In this document: in pieces, positions 58,330 to 64,000 of the stretch
Layout: every line of letters begins with the position of its first letter
Numbering within the stretch: position 1 is the first letter of the stretch
Assembly (NCBI RefSeq): GCF_000527135.1
Contig: NZ_AZUP01000001.1
Span: 310,001 to 374,000 of the forward strand
Reading direction: 5' to 3'
DNA length: 64,000 nt
Source: Methyloversatilis discipulorum
GTDB lineage: Bacteria > Pseudomonadota > Gammaproteobacteria > Burkholderiales > Rhodocyclaceae
The notes under the pieces: generated by a model
Databases searched by the model: none
The model's input: the letters and a program-made list of their open reading frames with translations, nothing else
What the model was told of the DNA's origin: nothing
Position numbers and translations under genes: made by a program

Positions 58330-58377
58330 CTTCGCCCCGCCAACACTGCCGGGCGCGAAGACGGGCAAAAAGGCCTG
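58330..58377 (+). promoter_or_regulatory. Leader hairpins (putative ANTAR target / antiterminator)
   Basis: Hairpin 1: CTTCGC and CCCG (58330-58339) pair with CGGG and GCGAAG (58350-58360, one bulged C). Inside, a further C-G pair would leave the 6-nt loop AACACT. Hairpin 2: CGGGC (58362-58366) with GCCTG (58373-58377) and 6-nt loop AAAAAG. Hairpin 2 uses the 5' strand of the terminator at 58367, so the two are mutually exclusive. Both loops begin with A, as ANTAR targets do, but have A rather than the usual G at position 4. Confidence 0.5.
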
Positions 58378-58407
58378 CACGGATCTCCGGATCCGGCAGG
58401 CCTTTTT
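58367..58407 (+). terminator. Leader terminator (attenuator) ahead of the DMFase genes
   Basis: Long stem: AAAAAGGCCTGC (58367-58378) and CGGATC (58380-58385) pair with GATCCG and GCAGGCCTTTTT (58390-58407), loop TCCG, one bulged A. The T-run is extended by further T-rich sequence to about 58460. It lies about 113 bp before the first DMFase start, so it must be read through for expression. Confidence 0.85.
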
Positions 58408-58520
58408 GTTTTGGTTTTTCGCTTTCGAGTTTTTGCGATTTTTCGCGATTTTTCGCATTGGCCAGTGCCGGCCGGTCGCGACAGGAGCTTCCAGATGTTC
58501 AACCCTTGAAGGAGAGTGCA

Positions 58521-58961
58521 GTGATTCCGATACCCAGGAAAGGCACGCCGGAACGCGACCGGCTGATCCAGGAACACCTCGAGTGCGTGAAGTCCATGGC
58601 CGGCGTGGCCGGCTTCTCGGTGCTCAAGTGCGCGACGCCGGGTGACACCACCCATATCAGCGGCGGCGTGCACGAAGACCCCTTGCTCAAGCGCGTGCTG
58701 CTGCGCATGCGCGGCGCCTCGCCCAAAGGCAAGCTCATCGTCATCTGCACGAAGATCGACGCGGAGTGGCGCATCGGGCGTCTGTCCGGCATTCGCGGCG
58801 TGCCGCCGGTGTTCGTCGACGACACCGTCTACACCAGCGAGCAGGACATCCAGCACGCCATCTTCCTGATGCGTCTCGACGAGATGGAAGAAACCGACGG
58901 CATGCCTGAGCACTACCACGAAGGCTATAAGCGGCGCGACGACAACTGGCCGGTGACCTGA
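58521..58961 (+). CDS. dmfA1: N,N-dimethylformamidase, small (alpha) subunit
   Basis: 146 aa from a GTG at 58521 with AAGGAG at 58509-58514. Basic/acidic soluble protein with no catalytic motif of its own; size fits the roughly 15-kDa alpha subunit of DMFase. It contains AGVAGFSVLKCATPGDTTHISGGVHEDPLLKRVLLRMRG and RRDDNWPVT. It precedes the large subunit by 100 bp, the known dmfA1-dmfA2 order. The gap is GC-rich with no terminator. Identification rests on size and the unmistakable partner. Confidence 0.82.
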   Translation: MIPIPRKGTPERDRLIQEHLECVKSMAGVAGFSVLKCATPGDTTHISGGVHEDPLLKRVLLRMRGASPKGKLIVICTKIDAEWRIGRLSGIRGVPPVFVDDTVYTSEQDIQHAIFLMRLDEMEETDGMPEHYHEGYKRRDDNWPVT

Positions 58962-59061
58962 TCACCGCCCGGCGCTGACGCGCGGCTGCGGCCGCACCCG
59001 TCTTCACCCTACTACTGCAAAAGTATCCGAGCCCCCGGAGGGCGGCGCTCGGCCTGGAGAA

Positions 59062-61464
59062 ATGACCATGTGTGCAATGCGACTGACCGGATACGCCGAC
59101 AAGTTCAGTGTCCATCCGGGCGACACCATCAAGTTCTACGTCAATTGCGACGGACCGAAGAAGTACAGCGCGTCCATCGTGCAGATGATCAACGGCGACA
59201 CCAATCCGCGTGGTCCCGGCTTCATCGAGAAGGCTGTGAAGGCCGACTGCGAGGGCGTCTACGACGGCATAACACAGGTCGTCTATGGTGGCTCCTACGG
59301 TTTCGTCGCCGACGCGCCGCAGCTGAAGCCGGACAGTTTCACGCTGCAATGCTGGATCTGGCCGACCACGCCGAAGACCGACAAGCGCTACTGGAAGCAC
59401 GGCGCCCAGGGGCTGGTGACCAAGTGGTCCGGCGGCAAGGGCTACGGCCTGTTCATCAATACCGACGGTTGCGTCGAGCTGCGCATCAACGGTGAAACTT
59501 ACTCGACCGGCGCGCCGCTGCGCGACCACGCCTGGCACTTCATCGCGGCCAGCTTCGACGCGAAGACCGGCGAGGTGGTGCTGTATCACGAGCCGCAGGT
59601 GGTTTATGCGCTGGACCCCGAGATCCCGCCGGTCAAGGCGAGCTTCAAGGGCAAGGTCGAACATACTGACTTGCCGCTGGTGATCGCCGGTTACGTCGAC
59701 CATGTCGAACCGGGGCCGCTGGGCCTGTCCTCGCTGCCGCAGGGCGTCATCGTCGGTGGCCACTACAACGGCAAGATCGACAGCCCGCGCCTGTGCAGCC
59801 GCGCGTTGTCGCGCTTCGAGATAGAAATGATGAAGGGCGGCGCGCAGCCCGGCCTGACCGAGCGGCGCAACGCCGGCCCGACCGGCGTGCTGTCGGAAGC
59901 CATCGTCGCCGCCTGGGATTTTTCCGACGGCATCGACACGCTGGTGGCGAAGGACGCCGGCCCCTACCGCTTCGACGCCACGCTCGTTAACTGTCCGACG
60001 CGCGCACTGACCGGCTATAACTGGGCCGGCCAGACCTTCGACTGGAAGGTGGCGCCGAAGGAATACGGCGCCATCCACTTCCACGACGACGATCTCGACA
60101 ATGCGCGCTGGGAAGTGAGCTTTGAGTGGACGGTGCCGGCCGACATCAAGAGCCGCTTCTACGCCGCCAAGCTGACGACGCCGGAAGGGGACGAGGACTA
60201 CATTCCGTTCTGGATCGTGCCGAAGATCGGCCAGGAGCAGTCGAAGATCGCGGTCATGGTGCCCACCATCAGCTACATGGCCTACGCGAACGAACACGTC
60301 GCGTGCAACGCGGGCGGCGCTGAACTGTTCGTCTATCGCGTACCCATCATGCAGCAGCAGAACATGTTCCTCGCGGAGCACCGCGAGTACGGCGGCTCGA
60401 TCTACGACACCCACACCGACGGCAGCGGCATCTGCCTGTCGTCGCGACTGCGTCCCATCCTGAGCATCCGCCCGAAGTACGACCACTTCCTCGCGCAGGC
60501 GCCCTGGCAGTACCCGGCCGACCTGCACCTGATCTGCTGGCTGGAACAGATGGGCTACGAGTACGACGTGTTCACCGACGAGGACGTGACCTACGACGGT
60601 CTGGCCCGGCTGGAGAACTACAACGTCATCATCACCGGCTCGCACCCCGAGCACAATTCGGGCACCCAGCTCGACGCGCTGCACAACTACACGCAGCGCG
60701 GCGGCCGGCTGATGTATATGGGCGCCGACGCCTGGTACTGGGTGCATTCCTTCCACCCGGCCTACGACGGACTGGGCCGCGGCATCGTCACCGAAATGCG
60801 CCGCTGCGAATCCGGCATCCGCACCTGGCGCGCCGATCCGGGCGAGTACTACCACCAGGGCACCGGCGAGCTGGGCGGCATGTGGCGCTATCGCGGCCGC
60901 TACCTGCACTCGGTGGCCGGCACCGGCATGTCGTCGGAGGGTTTCGACATCTCGTCCTACTTCTCGCGCACGCCGGAAAGTCTGGATCCGCGCGTCAGCT
61001 GGGCCTTCGACGGCATCAGCTACGAGGAGAACCTCGGCAACTTCGGTCTGGTCGGTGGCGGAGCGGCCGGTCTGGAACTGGACATCGTCGACACCATGCT
61101 GGGTTCGCCGCCGCACATCCTCACCGTCGCCACCTCGGCTGGCCGTCACACCGAGGCCTACCTGCTGGTGATGGAGGATTTCGGTTTCAACCAGCAGGGT
61201 CTGGACGGCACCGTGCATCCGCGCGTGCGCGCCGACATCACCTTCCACGAAACGCCCAACGGCGGCGGCTGCTTCGCATTCAGCTCCATCGCCTACTGCG
61301 GTTCGCTGCCGTGGAACAACTGCGACAACAACATTTCGCGTCTGACCAAGAACGTGCTCGACCGCTTCATGCAGGACGGCCCGCTGCCGGCCGCGCCGAA
61401 GGAAGCGTACAAGCACCGCGGTCGCGCGGACTATGAGTCGCCGGCGCTGGCGTCGAAGAACTGA
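59062..61464 (+). CDS. dmfA2: N,N-dimethylformamidase, large (beta) subunit
   Basis: 800 aa catalytic subunit hydrolysing DMF to dimethylamine and formate. An N-terminal region is followed by a laminin-G/ConA-like domain (about 85-240: FTLQCWIWPTTPKTDKRYWKHGAQGLVTKW, YGLFINTDGCVELRING) and a C-terminal GATase-like domain (WLEQMGYEYDVFTDEDVTYDGL, NVIITGSHPEHNSGTQLDAL). Paracoccus DMFase uses a mononuclear iron held by two Tyr and one Glu. Tyr408, Tyr448 and Glu530 (SYMAYANEH, GGSIYDTHTDGS, GSHPEHNS) have the right spacing. A second Met at residue 3 could be the start. Confidence 0.9.
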   Translation: MTMCAMRLTGYADKFSVHPGDTIKFYVNCDGPKKYSASIVQMINGDTNPRGPGFIEKAVKADCEGVYDGITQVVYGGSYGFVADAPQLKPDSFTLQCWIWPTTPKTDKRYWKHGAQGLVTKWSGGKGYGLFINTDGCVELRINGETYSTGAPLRDHAWHFIAASFDAKTGEVVLYHEPQVVYALDPEIPPVKASFKGKVEHTDLPLVIAGYVDHVEPGPLGLSSLPQGVIVGGHYNGKIDSPRLCSRALSRFEIEMMKGGAQPGLTERRNAGPTGVLSEAIVAAWDFSDGIDTLVAKDAGPYRFDATLVNCPTRALTGYNWAGQTFDWKVAPKEYGAIHFHDDDLDNARWEVSFEWTVPADIKSRFYAAKLTTPEGDEDYIPFWIVPKIGQEQSKIAVMVPTISYMAYANEHVACNAGGAELFVYRVPIMQQQNMFLAEHREYGGSIYDTHTDGSGICLSSRLRPILSIRPKYDHFLAQAPWQYPADLHLICWLEQMGYEYDVFTDEDVTYDGLARLENYNVIITGSHPEHNSGTQLDALHNYTQRGGRLMYMGADAWYWVHSFHPAYDGLGRGIVTEMRRCESGIRTWRADPGEYYHQGTGELGGMWRYRGRYLHSVAGTGMSSEGFDISSYFSRTPESLDPRVSWAFDGISYEENLGNFGLVGGGAAGLELDIVDTMLGSPPHILTVATSAGRHTEAYLLVMEDFGFNQQGLDGTVHPRVRADITFHETPNGGGCFAFSSIAYCGSLPWNNCDNNISRLTKNVLDRFMQDGPLPAAPKEAYKHRGRADYESPALASKN

Positions 61465-61538
61465 TGTGAGGTGCACGCAGGGTTCGCTCGCGGTGCGGGC
61501 GAACCCTGCGCAGACGGAATCAGACTGAGGACTCGTCG

Positions 61539-62522
61539 ATGGAATGCATGACCGAACATCCGGTGCATCTGCACCGCGGGCCGGCGAAACCCGGTGGCGC
61601 ATTCGACGTCGCCGCGTTTCGCGGGCTCGATTTCGCCCGCGCCGAGGACGACGCGATCTGGACGCGCGAATGGGTGTGCGTGGGCAGCACGCTCGACATA
61701 CCGGCTGCCGGCGACCTGCTGCCCTTCACCGTCGGCGACCACGCCATCCACGTGCAGCGTCTGCCTGACGGCGGTTTCGCCGGCCGCTTCAACAAGGCGC
61801 AGCACGGCGGCTGCCGTGTGGTGCCGCTGCAGTGTCAGCAGGGCGCGAAGACGCCGTGCTCGTTCACATCCTGCGGCCACAGTCTCGACCGTCCGCCGAT
61901 CGCCGCTGGCGAACTGGGCGAAGGCACGCCCGAGATGTACCAGTACCTAGGGCTGCGGCCGGAGCGTCTGCTGCCGGTGCGCACTGCGATCTGGGGGCCG
62001 TTGCTGTATGTCAGCCTCGATCCGCACGGGCCGTCGTTCGATCCGACCGCCCGCGCGCTGACGTCGGCACTGCCGGCGTGGCGCGGCGAACCCGCGGACC
62101 GCCACCGTGCCCGCTGGATAGCCTGCGACGCCAACTGGAAGCTGGTCGCCCAGCACTTGCTGGGGGCCTCCGCCACGTGTGCGTCCGGCGACGTCGCGCT
62201 GTGCCGTGCCGACGCCGAAGACCAGGCGGCGCTGCTGTTTCCCAATCTCGTGCTGCTGTCATCCGCTGCAGGCTGCTGTGCCGTCGTGCTGCAGCCGGTA
62301 TCGCTCACCCGCACGCTGTGCCGGGTCGCGCACTTCGGGCCAGACGACAGCTCGCTCTCGTGGGAGACGCTGCTGCACACCCGGCTTGCCGCCGCCGCGC
62401 AGGCGCAGTCGGCGATCGAAGGCGGCGGTATCGGCGGTCGCGGTTGTGATCCGGCCGGCCAGCTGAATGCCGGCGGACGATGGATCGAGACACAGGTGAT
62501 GGCGCGCATCGCTGCGCGCTGA
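61539..62522 (+). CDS. Rieske-oxygenase-like protein with degenerate metal sites
   Basis: 327 aa; a start at 61548 (MTEHPVHLHRG) is also possible. The fold order is that of ring-hydroxylating oxygenase alpha subunits: WTREWVCVGSTLDIPAAGDLLPFTVGDHAIHVQR, then the Rieske region, then GPLLYVSLDPHGPSFDP and the SRPBCC domain from NWKLVAQ. The first Rieske pair reads NKAQHGG (Ala87 for Cys, His89 kept). The second is CSFTSCGH instead of C-x2-H. After NWK (199-201) the two iron His are absent (QHLLGASATCASGD). It is also shorter than active enzymes (about 400 aa or more). Probably a non-catalytic or repurposed protein of the DMF operon. Confidence 0.75.
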   Translation: MECMTEHPVHLHRGPAKPGGAFDVAAFRGLDFARAEDDAIWTREWVCVGSTLDIPAAGDLLPFTVGDHAIHVQRLPDGGFAGRFNKAQHGGCRVVPLQCQQGAKTPCSFTSCGHSLDRPPIAAGELGEGTPEMYQYLGLRPERLLPVRTAIWGPLLYVSLDPHGPSFDPTARALTSALPAWRGEPADRHRARWIACDANWKLVAQHLLGASATCASGDVALCRADAEDQAALLFPNLVLLSSAAGCCAVVLQPVSLTRTLCRVAHFGPDDSSLSWETLLHTRLAAAAQAQSAIEGGGIGGRGCDPAGQLNAGGRWIETQVMARIAAR

Positions 62523-62553
62523 ATGCAGATCGGGCAGACCGGGAGATATCTAT

Positions 62554-63243
62554 ATGCAAGCACAGATGGAAATGACTGCGGGGCTCGACGATGCGGTGGC
62601 CGCTTACCGCGACGGCGATCTGGCGACCGCGGCGCAGCTGTTCGAGACCCTGGCGGAAGAGGGCGACGTCGAAGCGCAGGCCTGGATCGGCGCGCTGCAC
62701 GCGAACGGCGAAGGCGTAACGGCCGATCTGACGACGGCCTTCCGCTGGTATCTGCGCGCCGCAGAGGGCGGCCACGTGCCGGCGCAGACCAATGTCGGCG
62801 CCATGCTCATCATGGGCAACGGCACGCCCGCCGACCCCGAACGCGGGTTGCACTGGCTGCGTACGGCAGCCGAAGCCGGCGACGCGATGGCGCAGAGCAA
62901 TCTGGCGACGCTGTACTTTAAAGGGCAGGGCACGGCGCAGGACGAGGCGCAGGCGGCCCGCTGGTATCGGCAGGCGGCGGGGCAGGGGCACTTCCCCTCT
63001 CAGGCGCGGCTGGGTTTCATGTACGCCAACGGGCTGGGCGTGGACAAGGACCGGGCGCAGGCCTTCGCCTGGCTGTCGCTGGCCGCGCAGCACGGCGTGG
63101 GCAGCGCGCTCAATGCGCTCGAAGGGATGATCGGCCAGATGTCGGCCGAAGAGAAACAGAAGGGGGCTGCGCTTTTTGACCAGTGGCGCAGCCGCACCGC
63201 GGCGGTGTCGTCGCCGGCGCGACTGATTCCGGTTCCGGGGTGA
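62554..63243 (+). CDS. Sel1-repeat (TPR-like) protein
   Basis: 229 aa (GGGAGATATCTAT upstream). At least four Sel1 repeats of about 36 residues: AAQLFETLAEEGDVEAQAWIGALHANGEG, AFRWYLRAAEGGHVPAQTNVGAMLIMGNG, GLHWLRTAAEAGDAMAQSNLATLYFKGQG, AARWYRQAAGQGHFPSQARLGFMYANGLG. No signal peptide. Protein-protein interaction scaffold; its partner may be a neighbour in the DMF operon, but no direct evidence shows this. 31 bp after the Rieske-like gene. Confidence 0.85.
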   Translation: MQAQMEMTAGLDDAVAAYRDGDLATAAQLFETLAEEGDVEAQAWIGALHANGEGVTADLTTAFRWYLRAAEGGHVPAQTNVGAMLIMGNGTPADPERGLHWLRTAAEAGDAMAQSNLATLYFKGQGTAQDEAQAARWYRQAAGQGHFPSQARLGFMYANGLGVDKDRAQAFAWLSLAAQHGVGSALNALEGMIGQMSAEEKQKGAALFDQWRSRTAAVSSPARLIPVPG

Positions 63244-63247
63244 TGCA

Positions 63248-63550
63248 ATGAGCTACAGCGTGCAGCAGATCAAGTTCGAATGCCTCTCCTATATCAAGGA
63301 GTTCGGCGCGCGCATGGACGAGTGGTCCATCGGCATGGCGGACGACCCGGAACACGCGCTGTTCGGCCTGTGCGGCGTCGACCCGGAGCGCGACATCTGG
63401 CTGTGGAAGCCTGCACTGTCGGTGAATGCTGCGCGCACCGTGGTCGACTTCATGACCGGCCGCTACCGGCTGCATCCTGCGCGTGCGTCGAGTGCACCCG
63501 GCGGCCGCTGCGTGTTCATGTACCGACGATCGAAAATTGTAGATGGATAG
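63248..63550 (+). CDS. Hypothetical protein at the end of the DMF operon
   Basis: 100 aa, not recognised. Starts 4 bp after the Sel1 stop (GGGGTGATGCA ahead of the ATG), so probably cotranscribed. Soluble, mixed alpha/beta (MSYSVQQIKFECLSYIKEFGARMDEWSIGMADDPEHALFGLCGVD), with a basic end that runs into the REP array. The last residues may be altered by the repeat insertion. Confidence 0.6.
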   Translation: MSYSVQQIKFECLSYIKEFGARMDEWSIGMADDPEHALFGLCGVDPERDIWLWKPALSVNAARTVVDFMTGRYRLHPARASSAPGGRCVFMYRRSKIVDG

Positions 63551-63575
63551 CGACCCGAGCCGGGGTCGGGGTTTT

Positions 63576-63661
63576 GTGGGAGGGGTCGTCTGACCCCGAC
63601 AGCGGCATAGATCGAAGCCGGCGGACTGCAGCGGCCGCGTCGCGGCCAAGGCCGCTCCCAC
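63576..63661. repeat. BIME unit 1 of the terminal array
   Basis: Forward REP 63576-63600 and reverse REP 63639-63661 with a 38-nt spacer. Same design as 13927-14010. Confidence 0.88.
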
Positions 63662-63707
63662 AGTGGACGTGCGCCAGATCCGCGACCCTAGCCTGAGTAG
63701 GGGTTCT

Positions 63708-63793
63708 GTGGGGAGGGTCTTCTGACCCCGACAGCGGCCTGTACCGAAGCCCACAGTCTGCACCGGCCACGTCGCGGCCAAGGCCGCTCCCAC
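63708..63793. repeat. BIME unit 2 of the terminal array
   Basis: Forward REP 63708-63732 and reverse REP 63771-63793 with a 38-nt spacer; 132-bp period relative to unit 1. Confidence 0.88.
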
Positions 63794-63829
63794 AAGGCAT
63801 GCGTGACCCACGGCGGGAGCCGAGGTGTT

Positions 63830-63907
63830 GTGGGAGCGAGCTTGCTCGCGATTGCAGCCTTGATCGGAGCTTGCAGCTCGTCGAAGCCGCGTCGCGGCCG
63901 TCCCGCG
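63830..63907. repeat. Divergent/truncated BIME unit 3
   Basis: Forward REP 63830-63851 with head GTGGGAG and hairpin CGAGC-TT-GCTCG, then a 39-nt spacer and a truncated reverse REP (63891-63907, part of the hairpin missing). The forward element resembles the common Pseudomonas REP head. Confidence 0.7.
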
Positions 63908-64000
63908 CGCGCACGAGAATGCCGATGTCTTGATGATCCGGAAGCGCGTGCATCCGCGCTCCCGGATCATCGAAAAGAATTTGAAAAAAAGCCGTTGCCG

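Larger units (their letters stand above)
63551..64000. other. Non-coding end of window with a REP/BIME array
   Basis: No gene. Six REP-like elements (63576-63907) form three inverted pairs. A separate 17-bp imperfect hairpin, GATGATCCGG-A-AGCGCG with its complement (63932-63971, loop TGCATC), sits near the window edge without a T-run. Confidence 0.8.

Noticed and set aside
58741..61602. 953-codon open frame on the minus strand opposite dmfA2
   Set aside because: Antisense shadow of the DMFase large subunit; composition shows no domain, and it crosses several genuine starts and stops of the plus-strand operon.
63932..63971. Terminator at the end of the DMF operon
   Set aside because: The hairpin is strong, but no T-run follows on the plus strand and none on the minus strand; the window ends before more can be judged.

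Overview
The window is high-GC DNA (mostly G or C at third codon positions) from a betaproteobacterial methylotroph, most like Methyloversatilis or a relative in the Rhodocyclales/Nitrosomonadales. This rests on the complete serine-cycle gene set, the betaproteobacterial isc operon layout, PEP-CTERM proteins and REP-type repeats. I see no tRNA, rRNA, CRISPR array, insertion sequence or prophage. Almost the whole window is chromosomal coding sequence.

Layout. (1) 1-2641: modABC molybdate transporter. (2) 2909-7581: DUF2189 and DUF2788 membrane proteins, a PRMT-like methyltransferase and a P-type cation ATPase. (3) 7602-16998: phosphorus-related block with two alkaline phosphatases (PhoX, PhoD), each beside a PEP-CTERM protein, plus a beta-carbonic anhydrase, a BON lipoprotein, an M61 peptidase and a REP cluster. 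(4) 17009-23001: mutS, a chemoreceptor with a sigma-28 promoter, suhB and trmJ. (5) 23090-30620: cysE and a full isc operon (iscR, a second cysteine desulfurase, iscS, iscU, iscA, hscB, hscA, fdx, iscX), with three IscR-like boxes. (6) 30765-37496: pyrG-kdsA-eno-ftsB, a cell-wall peptidase/SIMPL pair, a gamma-carbonic anhydrase and small genes. (7) 37523-43005: FecI/FecR/TonB receptor/PepSY iron-uptake unit with Fur-like sites. (8) 43037-56436: serine cycle as two divergent operons, glyA-sgaA-hprA-mtdA-fchA to the left and mtkA-mtkB-ppc-mcl-fhs to the right, closed by strong hairpin terminators. (9) 56449-63550: an N,N-dimethylformamide (DMF) module. DMFase small and large subunits, a Rieske-oxygenase-like protein that has lost its metal ligands, a Sel1 protein and a small orphan ORF lie divergent from an amiC-amiR regulator pair. 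(10) 63551-64000: a REP/BIME array.

How they work together. DMFase would release dimethylamine and formate from DMF. Formate enters the tetrahydrofolate C1 pool through Fhs, is reduced by FchA and MtdA to methylene-H4F, and GlyA loads it onto glycine. Sga, HprA, Ppc, MtkAB and Mcl complete the serine cycle. A DMF-catabolic island therefore sits next to the assimilation genes that use its C1 product.

The most interesting signal is at 58245-58520, between amiC and the DMFase genes. It holds a good sigma-70 promoter, then two leader hairpins, the second of which is mutually exclusive with a strong intrinsic terminator, all ahead of the small-subunit start. With an ANTAR-domain AmiR and a sensor-type AmiC alongside, this looks like amidase-style transcription antitermination adapted to DMF. 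The described Paracoccus aminophilus DMFase system instead uses a LuxR-family activator.
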